From positions 434,001-498,000 of the forward strand of contig JBLWGC010000104.1 in NCBI GenBank assembly GCA_048772705.1: a DNA stretch of 64,000 bases, read 5' to 3'. Under the pieces are notes generated by a model, which saw only the letters and a program-made list of their open reading frames with translations, was not told the DNA's origin and made no database searches. The position numbers and the translations under genes are program-made. Of the stretch, positions 33,000 through 44,867 are shown in pieces (within the stretch, counting starts at the first letter, position 1; each line of letters begins with the position of its first letter). The stretch comes from Leidyana gryllorum EB-2025a (lineage: Eukaryota > Apicomplexa).

Positions 33000-33167
33000 T
33001 ATAAACTCATTGGACATTTTGTTTTACCTTCTTCTACCACGCTCTCCCGATCCATTGATTTGAGTTCCGGTGGCGGCCTGTGGAGGTGTTGGCTCAAGCG
33101 CACCCCTAACTACCCAACAATAACTCCGCGCCGGTCTCTGATCTCGAGTGTACGCGCGTCTCACATT

Positions 33168-34919
33168 ATGACCAATCCGCAGTGTGTTCCTACTGGGAAG
33201 AAACTCCAGTTGTCCGACTCTCAAAGTCGCACAGGCCAACAAGCACGTTTAACACTGCCAGATGGGCGAACCTATGATTTGGACATTATGAAACCCACAC
33301 TCGGTGATGCTGTTGTATGCGATGTGAGAACCTTATACAACACGGGCAAAGTTCTTTTCTATGACCCGGGGCTCAATTCAGTGGCGTCATGTGCGTCTGC
33401 GGTTACGCACACTGACGGAGATCGCGGAATATGTCTTTATCGTGGTTACTCAGTACCTGAACTCCTGGAAAAACATGACTATTTGACTGTAGCCTACCTC
33501 CTATTGTACGGCCAGCTCCCGGACAAGACTCGCCGGGCCGAATTCGAAGATCGTATCAAATCGGAAATGCTTATCCACACGCGACTCAAGGAATTCATTA
33601 CAACCTTCGTGCCAGGAGCACACCCAATGTCAATCCTCGTAAGCTGAAACTCTTCTCTTGTGACTGCGGCCTCGGGCTCTTTGGAATCTCTGTGCTGCGA
33701 ACACCTCTTTCTGTTCGTGTGGACCCCTATGTTCAGGCCTCGGTGTTGTCTGCCATGGCATCATTTTATGCGGACCCGATGGACCCCGCCCACATGACGG
33801 ATGAAGGGGTGCGCGACTTAGCTTGTATCCGCCTCATTGCCAAGATCGTAAGTTCCTCTACACACGATGCTCGTATGTGTGTGTACCACCCGTGTCTCCG
33901 CCTTCCATCTCGAACACCGGCACTTCACTAATGTGCTCCTTCTTCCGCAGCCAACTGTAGTAGCTATGACGTACAAAGTATTAATCGGCGAGCCGATGGT
34001 TTATCCACGTGAAGATTTGACCTTCGCAGAGAACTTTCTGCACATGATGTTTGCAAGACCCACAGGTCCTTATGAGATCAATCCTTTGCACGCGGAAATT
34101 ATTGACTGTTTCCTCTCCATCCATGCAGACCATGAGCAGAATGCAAGTACCTCAACCGTGCGTACTGCTGGGTCGTCGTTGGCTAATCCGTACGCGTGTA
34201 TCGCAACGGGTGTGACCTCCTTGTGGGGCCGAGCGCACGGAGGTGCCAACGAAGCAGTGGTGGATATGTTGACACGTATTGGGTCCCCAGATAAGGTGCC
34301 TAAATTCATTGAACAAGTGAAGAACAAGGAAGTGCGACTAATGGGATTTGGTCACCGTGTGTACAAGAACTATGATCCTAGAGCCAAGATCATGCAAACC
34401 CTGTGCTGGCGACTTTTCAAGGAAATGAACGACTACACCGATCCCCTATTTGACATTGCGAAGGCTTTGGAGACTACCGCTCTCTCCGATCCATACTTTG
34501 TGGAACGCAAGTTGTACCCTAATGTGGACTTTTATTCAGGTATAGTTATGCGCGCATTGGGAATACCGAAGGAAATGTTCACTGTAATGTTCGCTATGGG
34601 AAGGAGCATCGGATGGCTCTCCCATTGGCGGGAAATGGTGGAAGAGTGTCAAATCAAGATTACTCGGCCTCGGCAGTTGTACCTGGGCCACGGGGTGCGG
34701 GACCTCAAGAATCCGCATTCCGGTGGAGATGAGACGCCGGCCAAGCATGCTATCTCCGATCGAAAAGTCTTTGGAGGTATGATCCCGCATCCCATCAAAA
34801 TGAAGGCAGCTACCTCTTCTCCATCCGGTGATCTGTCTGAAGAGACTCCTTCCAATTTCGGTGGCTACAAGTCATCTCTGAATCAATCATCATTGACCGA
34901 CGCGACATTGAACATTTGA
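33168..34919 (+). CDS. Citrate synthase (GltA-like type)
   Basis: Exons 33168-33638, 33737-33847 and 33951-34919 encode 516 residues. The three catalytic residues are present: His in HADHEQN, His in GFGHRVYKNYDPR and Asp in VDFYSG; SIGWLSHW follows. The sequence resembles the bacterial GltA/peroxisomal branch more than the animal mitochondrial enzyme. It condenses acetyl-CoA and oxaloacetate to citrate. The frame upstream of the ATG at 33168 is open and would read as an Arg-rich presequence (LWRCWLKRTPNYPTI) but has no ATG, so mitochondrial import is not shown; a missed upstream exon or non-AUG start is possible. The C-terminal 60 residues extend beyond the usual end. Confidence 0.93.
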
Positions 34920-35980
34920 TTTTTCCCCTTGACACCCGGATGAAGAAGAAATGCAGGCGATTTCTACTTATCCCTCAAGCGACAATGTAGTTGGCCCCCC
35001 CGCACTTTGGATTATCATCGACATTGACATGCTCGCACTGACGCACCCGAAGATGATGGCGCGACTCCCAGCCAGACGACAGAGAAATTGAGCCGTTATT
35101 GGAGGAGAAATTGGCTGAAGACAATCCGCAATCGTCTTCTCATATATGGATAGAGCGTGTATATGTAGTTCTCTGATCTGTAATAATTTAGTGCGACTTT
35201 GCCAATGACATCTGTGACATTGATAGTTAGAATGTGTTCATTCCAAGCAGCGCAGCCACGGCGCCTCATTGCTTGGCGTCTCGCACCCCCCAAAAGGATT
35301 CACACACACATCACCACACACATATTTACTCGGTTGCATTCGGTCGACGTTAATCAACAATGAAGTTTGAAAGGCCGAAAGAAATGTGTCCCCTTCGTAT
35401 GGCTGCGTCGACATATCATTTGTCCAGGGAGGAGTTGCTGAACCCTCGCAGGAATAGCTGCTGCTCCTTTGATCGTCATTCCATGCCGAAAGGACTGGGT
35501 TTTACAGACTCGATGCGCCTGCTATGTTTGGGACTTACGCGTCACGCGAGCGAAGAGAGGCACTCCCCGCGGAGACAGAGAAACTTGTCAAACTTTCGTA
35601 CCTATCCATCCTCTGGCGAGGAGAGTACCAATTGGGGTGGTCGTACTACTGTTATCAAGAGCAATAGTAACATGATTATGAGGTTTCCGCGAGTCAGTCT
35701 GTGATCCCGCGCCCGTACAAATGGGACCACCAGAGTATTCTACCAGGTAAAATAAGTTTGCTACGGATGATAACAGGGTTGCACCGACCCGAACGTGAGG
35801 GTTGGTGACTAAAATTAGTGCGTCTGACAGCGCGCGCGTGGTGTTGTATGGCCACACGTCGCGATGCTACTCAGCGGCTGAGAAAATGGCAGCAGCTGGG
35901 AAGGCACTCTTTGTTCCAACACTAGTGTACTCTTCCTGTGTATTAGCTAATTTTCTGATTGGACACATGGTTTGGTGGAT
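34920..35980. other. 1-kb spacer without a supported gene
   Basis: This is the longest gap in the window. Several short frames exist on both strands (for example 35360-35704 plus and 35588-35857 minus), but none has a family signal or convincing splice sites. CA-rich stretches lie near 35300-35330. A tRNA-like or rRNA-like element was not recognised. Confidence 0.5.
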
Positions 35981-37399
35981 ATGCGTGACCGATTGGATCT
36001 CGGTCGTTACATAAGCGAGACATGGTACAGCGCATATGAGGGTAATAAGTGTTCCTTGTTAGTTTCAAGGGTACGTCATGGTCTCTTGAGCCCCTTGGCC
36101 TATCGAAGTCGTTTGAACACTTTTTGTCTATTGGGAAAAGACGCCCACCTTACCGCAAGTTTATCAACGGTACCGGCTGCTGATGTGTGTCATCTAACAT
36201 CGGTGACACATCAGTCCGTGGTACTCGGCATTGTGTCCTTATCCAATGGAGAGCTCCGAGTGTATGATTTGCAATCGGCTCCTGAATGTTTAGTTAACCA
36301 GCGACGCGGATACTTTCCTCGCCAAGTGGGAGAGGTTTGGCGAGACGATGACCCAAGACTGCAGAGCATTCTGCGTTGTATCAAGCCTTCTTTGACTCTC
36401 TATCACAACCGTCAAGCTGTCACGGCAGCGCTCCCGTTGCGCTCCAACTTGATCATTACTGGCACTGCCTCACGTCAAATTAGTGTCTGGGATTTTGCCA
36501 AACCAGACAGCGGACCTATCCAACAGGGCGGGACGTTGGGGCCAGTCAGAGCACTTTCTAAGGCCTCACAAAGTGAACCCGCATTGATTTTCGCCGCCCT
36601 TCAATCGGGCAGTGTCGCTCTCATAGATCTGAGAGCTCCTTTCTCGGAACAGATGGCCGTCTGCACCCCTTTACACCCCCAACAACGTCACACTGGCGAC
36701 ATTCTCAGTCTCGCATTGCCGCCCACGCGACAGCAGTGTCTCATAACCGGGGGCAGAGACATGAAAATCAAACTTTGGGATATGCGAGGAGGCGCGGTGG
36801 GCACCTACGTTGGCGACTTTGATGATGGTACTGGGACCAGTCGTCACAAGTATTCGGTACGAGCACTCGAACTGCTCAACAATGGACGCAAAGTGCTCAG
36901 TCGCGGCGGGTGGATGGAGGATACGATGATATGGGATATCAATACACGTCGGCGAGAGCCAATATATTTTGTTGCGGAAGACGACAAGTTTGTCAAACGC
37001 CCGTCACTCGTTAGTCCAACTGGCGGCGGCGCCACAACGCCTCTGTGCAATCTCACAACTCAGGTTGCTGTCCTACCCAACTGGGCGGGTCCAGGTGGAT
37101 CGACCTGCCAAATGGCTTTCATGGCGGGGAATGGCGGCACAGTACACTTGACTGAACTCGCGAGCGGAAGTGTCTGTGCGAGTTACGATCGACACTTGAA
37201 GCTGGAAGCGACTGATGCTCGAGGGGTCAGAGGCCCAAGAATCGCGACAAACATGTTCAGTTCGTTGAGTGTGCGGTTGCATTGGGTTGAGCCCATCGGA
37301 TCGCTCCTTCTGGCCGGGGGGCCCGCGGGAGACGTCCTGATGTATGAAACCGCACGTGGAAGTGACTACGATCGACCAGTGCGGTACATGCATGTTTGA
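35981..37399 (+). CDS. WD40-repeat protein
   Basis: This intronless gene encodes 472 residues; the start at 35981 (MRDRLDLGRYISE) is the first ATG of the frame. WD-type repeat ends can be seen as ISVWDFAK, VALIDLRAP, IKLWDMRG and TMIWDINTR, with GGRDMKIKLWD the clearest. About six to seven blades can be counted, enough for one beta-propeller. It probably serves as a scaffold for a protein complex; the orthologue is not recognisable. The 5' end is uncertain because the preceding spacer is open in other frames and could hide a first exon. Confidence 0.75.
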   Translation: MRDRLDLGRYISETWYSAYEGNKCSLLVSRVRHGLLSPLAYRSRLNTFCLLGKDAHLTASLSTVPAADVCHLTSVTHQSVVLGIVSLSNGELRVYDLQSAPECLVNQRRGYFPRQVGEVWRDDDPRLQSILRCIKPSLTLYHNRQAVTAALPLRSNLIITGTASRQISVWDFAKPDSGPIQQGGTLGPVRALSKASQSEPALIFAALQSGSVALIDLRAPFSEQMAVCTPLHPQQRHTGDILSLALPPTRQQCLITGGRDMKIKLWDMRGGAVGTYVGDFDDGTGTSRHKYSVRALELLNNGRKVLSRGGWMEDTMIWDINTRRREPIYFVAEDDKFVKRPSLVSPTGGGATTPLCNLTTQVAVLPNWAGPGGSTCQMAFMAGNGGTVHLTELASGSVCASYDRHLKLEATDARGVRGPRIATNMFSSLSVRLHWVEPIGSLLLAGGPAGDVLMYETARGSDYDRPVRYMHV

Positions 37400-37486
37400 G
37401 AAAGTGTCTGAAGAGGGAATATGTGCCTGCACGTTTACGTGATCACACACAGTTTGCGGTGAAGTTTACAAGTCAAGTTACATAAA

Positions 37487-38109
37487 ATGGGGCAAGGACA
37501 CTCAGCATACGCGGACGACCCCCTCCAATACCATTCTCTGGATCCGAGGAGCAAGGTGGGCAAGCGCGCCACTATGCGCGTCAGTTTGCTGACCGCCGAG
37601 GAGCGCGCTGAGCTCGTCCGACGCTCGATCGGAATGAAAGCCTCGTACAGACAGCGCTCTGGGCTCAGTCGAAGTATGAGTCGGATTCCCGACCCCACTC
37701 TGCCCAAAGGTGAGTTTGTTGTGTGTGTGCGCGGCCGTGGAAAGCGATTTTCCTCACTGCAGATACCACCGCCAAGGTCGAGCCTCCTCCCCTGGCCGGT
37801 ACTGTTCAGGGCAGTGCCTGGAATACATTTGTCTCCGATCTGTGGAGCCAAGAGCACCGGAGCGTTTTCCACACCATAATCCTCCCGCCCGATCGCGATC
37901 CCAGAGATATCACCTTCCGAAAGCCTGTGATTACCAAAGAGAACAGATACTTCCTCCCTCGCGGGCAGATTCCCGAGACCGTCACCCATCCCAGCCGATT
38001 ATTTGAAGCGTATGTTGAGAAGGACATCCGCGAGAAATATCCTCGCATCCCACCACACTTCCTGATCAACAACGCCCGCCCTCACCGCTCGAATCCTTCC
38101 GCTCAGTGA
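37487..38109 (+). CDS. Small basic protein with N-myristoylation signal
   Basis: Exons 37487-37709 and 37763-38109 encode 189 residues across a 53-nt intron. MGQGHSAYADD has Gly2 and Ser6, the N-myristoylation pattern. The rest is basic and polar (SIGMKASYRQRSGLSRSMS, ITFRKPVITKENRYFLPRG) and probably folds little. I do not recognise a family. It lies 87 bp after the WD40 gene stop on the same strand. Confidence 0.65.
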
Positions 38110-38170
38110 AGCTGATTCGTTCCTCGAAATTACTGAATTACACATAATGAAGCGTAGGGACGGAGTGATT

Positions 38171-38309
38171 GACAGACAGACAGTCAGTCAGTCAGTCAAG
38201 AGCGGGAATCAAGAGGTGCTGAGGCAAGCCTCCTCAAAGTTGAGGCTGCGCCACCTCTGCTCCCCCCCGCCACGCTGAGGCAAGCTTCCATCGCTAGCGA
38301 GGCTGCGCC
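38171..38309 (+). repeat. GACA/GTCA microsatellite and a duplicated hairpin-forming unit
   Basis: The spacer 38110-38469 between two convergent genes holds GACA and GTCA tetranucleotides (38171-38198) and a 35-36-nt unit present twice, at 38218-38252 and 38274-38309. Copy 1 contains a perfect GAGGC-AA-GCCTC stem; in copy 2 one arm reads GCTTC. Both end GAGGCTGCGCC. No other feature was seen in the spacer. It may be a 3'-end processing element; that is speculation. Confidence 0.6.
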
Positions 38310-38469
38310 GTGGTTTCAAGGAGGGAGGAAGGAAGAAGAAGAAGTGTCCCACAGTTATTCCAAGCAGTCATACATAATCGAGAGATGTTGTTGTTACCTT
38401 TACCCCACGTTACATTGTTCACACACACCCACAATGAATCAACACGCAGTATTACGAACTGAGACAAGG

Positions 38470-40348
38470 CTAAGCAGCCTCCAGTATACATATCTTGTGG
38501 TCGCAGCCCCATGCAGCCATGATGTTTTGGTGGGGGTGATACTCTACCCCTCCAGCCCCATTAGTTAATCCCTTAGTAACTTGCACAATCTCGCCATTCT
38601 CCATATTGAAAGCTTCAAGAGTACCGAACTCATCTTGCGCAACCAAAAACTCTCCTTTCGGCGAGGCTGTTCGAGAGAAATTGAGAAACGAGTGTGTTAC
38701 AGAAAAGAGAGGGGGTAATCTCACCAGTAATTGACCAATAACTTCCTTTATCGTCGCTCTTGTATTGTCGGATAAAGTTGCCGTTACTGTCCATGCAGTT
38801 GATCAGTCTAGACTTGGAACACAGCAGATATTGATGGGGGTTCCGTTTGTCTTGGATCATCATTTGAAGTGGAACAGCATCCACTTTGCCGGGATGAGGT
38901 GGTGATATTTTGTGCGATTCTCGCCCACTCTTGGACATAAAAACTCGCATGTATCCATCAGTAGACGCAGTCACAACAGCGGAACCTTTGGCTCCATCGT
39001 ATAACGCCCCAATCACGAAAGCTCCCTCGGTCTGGTGTTCAAAGGTCTTCGACACACTTTGGCTCACAGGATAGACGACTCTGAATGAAATAACACACAA
39101 AGCAATGGACTCTTTCTCAACTATTAAATGACCACTCACCTCGCAGTGCCATCATTGGAGGCGGTCAAAATTTGAGCTTCTGTGGGATGGAAGCACAGAC
39201 TCGTGATGCTGGCTGTGTGAACCTTGATGGGCCCAACCAGCAAGCGTCCAGAGGCCGGATCCCACATCTTGAGGTTTCCCTCAGCATCGCCCGAGGCCAG
39301 TTTCCCGTCCTCAGCAAAGGCTAAAGCAGTCACTCCGATTGGCTTGCTGCTATCCGGGCTTTCATGGAACATAAAGTACTCATCCGCTTGATACTGGAGG
39401 TCAACTCGTAACCTCCCAGACATCCAACTCCAAACCAGAATCTCTCCACTCGAATCCCCAGTCACCAGCGAATGACCGTCTGGCGAGAATATAGCTGAAA
39501 AGATTCGACGCTTCTTGCTGGGCAAACATATCGTGTGCCGAACACTTGTAGCCGGAGTCGTACACATCTGCCGATCCAGAGTTGTCAGACCGCGGAACAG
39601 ATCGTATTTAATTCCGGGGGCAATAAGCCCTTGCGATCGCTGCATCTTTACGGCCAGCTGAAGGAGCGCCAGCAAACGTGAAGGCGCTGCGACCGCCATG
39701 TGCTCGGCCACCTCTGCACATCCATCATCATTTTCAATCGGCCAACCTCAAATGAAACCGTCTCTCACCTTTAGCAATCTGCTTTCTTCTCTTCAGCTTA
39801 TTCTTCTCGCCCCATATTTCGTCCTTCTGTACTTTATTCTGTCGTTGGCTAAACGCGCGCAAGCGGTTGACCCGTATAGCCTCCTGCTCTTTTAAAGTCT
39901 TGAACAAGGTTACGTTCTCGAACAGTCCCGCCAGCATTTTGGGTCCTCCAGCTTCCAGCACTTCCAGCGCTACATGTTCGTACACGTCAAAAACTAGACC
40001 TTGTGGAAGATTCGATTCACCCACAGCCTCCAGAAGCAACTCCAGTTTGCCGTTACACACACTTTGGATGAACTTCTCGCGGCTATGGAGAGTGTTAAGA
40101 TATACACCTGACTCCTCTTGCAAGCTTTGAAAGGTCCGTTGGAGGCTGTGCTCTTTGAGGAATTGAAGAACCAGACGGATTACACTGCAAACGCTGTCCA
40201 CACACCAAACACCCGTCACTTACTCGCTTGCTTGTACCTCGACAGTATCTTCGTCCTTAGCGAGGGTGGGTGGACCTTTTGCCCCGTCGGAACCACGCTT
40301 CGCAAGAGAAGTTGTTGCCAGGTGTATCGCAACCTTCTTTCCCTCCAT
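38470..40348 (-). CDS. SMU1: SMU1 spliceosomal WD40 protein
   Basis: Exons on the minus strand are 40348-40224, 40184-39769, 39713-39140, 39080-38725 and 38666-38470, giving 555 residues. The LisH/CTLH N terminus reads SDVIRLVLQFLKEHSLQ and is joined across the first intron. PPSRLMALL-like APSRLLALLQLAVK, GLIAPGIKYDLFRG and FSPDGHSLVTG match SMU1, and the last blade has YHPHQNIMAAW. The family works with RED in spliceosome activation. The N-terminal 40 residues are a basic and acidic leader not found in animals. The start codon lies 27 bp from that of the divergent Rpp38-like gene. Confidence 0.94.
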
Positions 40349-40375
40349 ATATTTCTGGAGGCAAATGCCTTTGTG

Positions 40376-40815
40376 ATGGATTTACCGCCCCTTGCTACTT
40401 ATTTGAGAGAACTTGGGGCTCTGCAGGTACGTGCAGCCGTGTTTCTTGTCAAATGTCATGCTCTAGAATGCAATGCTGAAAACGGCTAAACTCCACGTTC
40501 GCAATGACTGGAAAGCCAAACTATATCTATGTGGCCGCAACGAAGTAGAAAAAGCTCTGGAGAGACTTCCACCTCACAGAGTTTCCCTCATACTGCTGGC
40601 CTCGGGACAACCGCTATTCCCGGTTGAGCACATCAAACAACTCCAGCTATCCTTGACCCCCAGACAGATTGGCAAGTAAGCTCAGCTTCTGCGAGGTATA
40701 GCTTCCGCTCCAGTGCTCTACGCAAGCGTGGACTGATCTCCTGCTTAGTGCTCTTCGATCGTGTCTGGCACTACAAGCAGCAGAGTATGTGGTTTCGAGC
40801 ACAGAGTACTTTTGA
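40376..40815 (+). CDS. L7Ae-fold Rpp38/Pop3-like protein
   Basis: Exons 40376-40426, 40467-40675 and 40749-40815 encode 108 residues. LYLCGRNEVEKALERLPP, SLILLASGQPLF and the tail LRSCLALQAAEYV follow the L7Ae/L30e pattern of the RNase P/MRP subunit Rpp38 (FGVNEVTRALE and GLKCVLALA in animals). It would bind a kink-turn in RNase P or MRP RNA. The protein is short for Rpp38 but complete as an L7Ae domain. Choosing the 73-nt intron 2 is needed for the homologous C terminus; without it the frame ends at 40679. Confidence 0.62.
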
Positions 40816-40872
40816 ACGTGTGTGCGAACACAATCGTGTGATGACAGCTGACGCAGAAGGTGACACCAGACC

Positions 40873-43483
40873 TCAGACAGTAGCGGGATTGTCCTGCCCT
40901 GAACTACCGCTGTCTGAGGATCCGGAGAGCATCACGGTGGCTGGTGACTGATCTCGTGCCTCCGCACAGGATTTCGTCTCCTCCCGGTACCAGGTGTTCA
41001 GCATTCTGGATCCCAGGAAATCGATGCTCACCCCGGATAGGACGGACAGCACTGCTTCCAAAGTATCGAATCGGCAACAGTCAGTGTTGTATGGTTCGTT
41101 GGTCTCGAATGTGTAATCACAGAATCGTCCGCTGCGATGGTAGCGAATAGAAGCTCCGATTTCGGCCGTGGCGGATGAGTTATCAGTGGGTGGGTGGAAT
41201 CCCACATGCCGAAGAGCTTCATCCCAGCTTTTGCTCGCTCGATCATCAAGAAAAGAAACTGACTTCAATCTTCTGAGGGGGAGAAGATATCTCCGCACTT
41301 TCTCAACACGTTCTTTCATGGATGGCATATTGACACCCATGAGGAAGATGATGTGCTCGACGTTAGGAAACCTGTGAACAAGCTCGTTTCCAGCGTCTAT
41401 CAATGCAAATCGCTCGGCAAAGGCCAGATTCTTAACGGATGGGAAATATGCGGGAGGAACCATATGAAGATTATCACTGGAGATGTGACCCAGCATGAGC
41501 GTTTCAATATGTTTGAAAGTTCCCCAACGCGTCCGACGACAGCCTTCATGTTGCCAACTTGGCAATACGTTTGTGATGGGAGGAATGGTGAGTGCTTTTA
41601 TGTGTGGGCGAGCGTTCACTGCGCTTATAAGTCTTTCAATGAAGGTCCGGATAGATGCCACTTTTCGGCCGGGCTCCAGTCCTCTGAGTACGGGGCTTTT
41701 GGTGATGACCAGTACTCGCAGATTCGGGAGGGTGTGGGGTTTGAAGACAATGGAGGCTACAGAAGAAGCGGGCACTGAGAGAAGCTCAAGATTGGGGAAG
41801 ACGAACGAAGCTAAATTCGGAGATCTCTGATCGACGCACTCAACGCAAAGATGACGGAGGCTTGACTCGGCCGAGGCGAGTGCAGGATTGAGCGTCTCGT
41901 TGGACTCAAAGGGTGTTCGGAAGTGACCATGGCGCCGCAGCTTCAAGCAGCGTAGAGAGGGGAATCTCAAGTGTCGAAGGTCATTGAAGATGAGCCAAGT
42001 GGAGACAGAGAGGTGTAAGCGTGTGCCTCTGAAGGTGACAGCGGCTGGCGTGAGGATGTTGACGTTCTTGTCCAATGAGTCTATCTGGAGGCTCAATGAC
42101 TGCAGCGTCGGAGAGTGGGTCTGGACAAATGGAGCGACAGTGGCGAAGGACGGAATACGAAAGATCATGGCGTGCGTGAGTCTGGGAGCGAAGAAGATCT
42201 TGCAGATGCTGTAAGGTGCCTCGAGTAGTCTGAGATTGGAGAGGAGGACGATTGATTGGGGGACGCTCTGAGTGCATCCCGCCCCTCCATCTGGTGTTGT
42301 ATTGGAGTCGAAAGCGCAAGCGAGAGGTGAAATATCTTTGTCGTCCATTGTGGCCCGCGATAATGGTGTGGAGTAATTCATCAGCGGATAGCTGGAGTGG
42401 AGGGCTGTTCGGACGGCGTTCTCAACAAGGCGAGTCTGAAAAAAGCGCCCGACGAGTCTCAACTGGTGGAGAGAGTGTGCTGATCGAATTATCATCGCAC
42501 CAAAGGCGTCTGCCACATGGCGAAGGAAGTTTTGTAATTGAGCGCCAATGTAATCTTTGAGAAGGTCGCTCATTTCGTCTGCCTGTGCCGTTGTGGGTGT
42601 GAGTCCATCGGCATTGGAAGGCAGCGGTCCTCCCCACGCGTGTCTGGGGAATGCATTTCCCAAATTCGAGAGCGCTTGCTGAAGGCTCTGGTTGCTGGGA
42701 GGTCGATGAAGTCGAGGGGGTAATTGGTGACGCGCATTTTGCATCAGGGGCGTGGCACTATTGGATGGTCTGCTGGTAGTGTCTTTGACATATTTCAGTA
42801 ATCGCGCGGCTGGAAGCGGGTCCCTTTTGTGGTAGAGACGAGGAGGGGTGCTTAGGGGAATGGATGCTCGGCTAAGCGGGGCGCTCAAGACGACGGTGGG
42901 CAGTCCGCCGATGGAAGCGGCGTCAGCTATATAGTTGAGGTCGACGGGTGAGGAGTCGTGCCACTCGAATCCGTAGATATCTCTGAGTGCATCTAGGATG
43001 GTGACTATACCGTGTGCAGCTGGGCAGTGAACCGATGGAGCTTCATTGTTGAGTAAATGGTACTCAGCCTCGCGATAGCGCTCTGCAATACCTCGTTTTC
43101 CTTGGATCGAGAGAATGTTACAACTCACCAACTAAGTCTTGGTCGAGACACAGAGACCGTCTGATGGCATCGGCTCTGTCGGTGGCATGAGAGTCAGCAT
43201 TGGTGATTTGACGCCCGCGCACTAAAGTCGATTCCAGTGAGACGAGCCCGTGATGGTCCAATAGCCGATTTCCGAGTGCACATCGTGTGTCAAAGGAAGA
43301 GAAGGCAAGGCGGTAGAGCTGCTCGGGGTCAAAGCTCAGTTTGACACGTGTGACTAGCAACGGGTCATGGAACAGCCGGTTTCGGAAAGAACGACATAGA
43401 GATGCCAGTTTGACAAGCAGTCCGGGCCCTGCATAACTCAGTAGTAGAGTAATCTCAGGAGCCGGCCATATACGCTGAGACAT
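40873..43483 (-). CDS. Large F-box-like protein, copy 2
   Basis: Exons 43483-43129 and 43082-40873 on the minus strand encode 854 residues with a 46-nt intron. The N terminus (PAPEITLLLSYAGPGLLVKL, then LCRSFRNRLFHDP) is a degenerate F-box-like region with the same layout as the protein at 21387-24247. Leu-rich segments recur through the body (LRHLRFPSLRCLKLRRHG, LASFVFPNLELLSVP, LPNLRVLVITKSP), consistent with LRRs. It is probably a ubiquitin-ligase adaptor, if the F-box assignment is right. The two genes look like distant family members rather than a recent duplication. Confidence 0.62.
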
Positions 43484-43525
43484 CAAAGGTGCGGGTGCCG
43501 GTAAGCACCTTGAAAAAACCTGACG

Positions 43526-44840
43526 ATGGTCAACGACTCCCCGTTTCCAACTGCTGGAGCTGCCAGCGTCTTGACACAGTTTGCGGGTGCCACTCTACTT
43601 GGAGGCGCCCGTGGATCTCACATTCCCGTCTCATCGGTCAATGCCGAGTATATCGGATTCTACTTTTCTGCGCACTGGTAACATACCGCGGAGTAACTGG
43701 CACAATCAAAGCCCCCCAGGTGCCCTCCCTGTCGCCAATTCACACCCCTCCTTGCTACGGCGTATCGCTGTGCTAAACAACGCAATAAATCATTCGAGGT
43801 GTGTGCAGCTCTTCTGAGGCCATGTGAACGTGTGCTGCCGTGTGTGTTTGCGGTAAAGCCTCTTTGTATTCCGTGTCTCCTGGACACCACTTCGTGCACA
43901 AGGCCTTCTTCAAGTCTTCACTGTATCACAGATCATCTTCTGCTCAAGTGATCGCTCGGATGCCGACTTTCGAAACTACTTTGCTCAGATGCCCTGGTTA
44001 GCAATCCCCTATCAAGGTGTGTTGGCCTTCTTCAGGTGTCACACATCCAATGAGCAGATGGAGGTGTGCGAGCTTCCTTAAATCAGCGTTTCGGTGTTCG
44101 AGGAATACCTCATTTAACCATCATTCACAAGTCGGGTCGTGTAGTAATGCCCAATGCTGGTAAGTCGTATGGCACTGGTCAGCAGTTCATCACAACCTTC
44201 CTTCTGTGTGGCAGTAATGGCTATACGGCAATCGGCCGACATATTCGTAGCGAATCTTCCTGGTAGCTCGGCTGTTGTTTCCCCTCCGACCAGCGTCAGC
44301 CCTCCGATGGCCGGAGGAGGTTTGCCTGATGAGCCTCCTCTGCCCCTTCCTCCCGACAGCGGGTCGTGGACGCTTGAAGGGTTGGTGGAAGAAATTTCAG
44401 AAGCTCCTCGTCTGACTGATGAGCAGAAGCGGCAGGGGTTTCAGACTGTGGCAACTCTGTGTCGAAAGTGAGTTGAAGGCAAGTGGGTATTCCGACTCCC
44501 CCTTTCTTTCCCGTCCAGCATTGCCATGAATCCGAGTGAGCCAAAGTATCGAAGGGTGCGGAAGAGTAATAAGGCAATATCTACAAAGGTAAAGTATCGG
44601 CTGGGCGGTTGTGACATTATCGGACTCCAGCTTGGCTCCCATCGGGGGTTTGAGAAGCTGTTATTGTACACAGGTTTTCGAGAGAGCATGAACCAATACT
44701 TTGTACCTGCGAATGTGACATTGCAAGAAGAACGTCTGTTAACTGTGGCTGAGCTGTGCAGTGGTCTGGCTGACAGTCTGGAGCCTGTGGAGGGCGAAGG
44801 GAAGGTGTCTTGCGAAGGCGGAGTTTGTAGGAGAGTGTAG
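43526..44840 (+). CDS. Thioredoxin-like (nucleoredoxin/tryparedoxin) protein fused to a PUB domain
   Basis: Seven exons, 43526-43677, 43720-43798, 43932-44016, 44058-44159, 44215-44467, 44519-44588 and 44631-44840, encode 316 residues. The redox site WCPPC is split by intron 1. FYFSAHW, SSDRSDADFRNYF, MPWLAIPY and GVRGIPHLTIIHKSG follow, as in nucleoredoxin and tryparedoxin. After a Pro-rich linker the C-terminal half matches a PUB domain (IAMNPSEPKYRRVRKSN, then FEKLLLYTGF). PUB domains bind p97/Cdc48, so the protein may act on thiols in ubiquitin-p97 pathways; that is inference. The last intron (42 nt, in frame) is optional by sequence alone but gives a better PUB alignment. Confidence 0.82.
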
Positions 44841-44867
44841 ATAGCTAGTTTTTGATCAGCAGTCAAT

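Noticed and set aside
35802-36014. Hydrophobic frame ahead of the WD40 gene
   Set aside because: It overlaps the WD40 start in another frame, has no stop-free splice into it, and matches no family.
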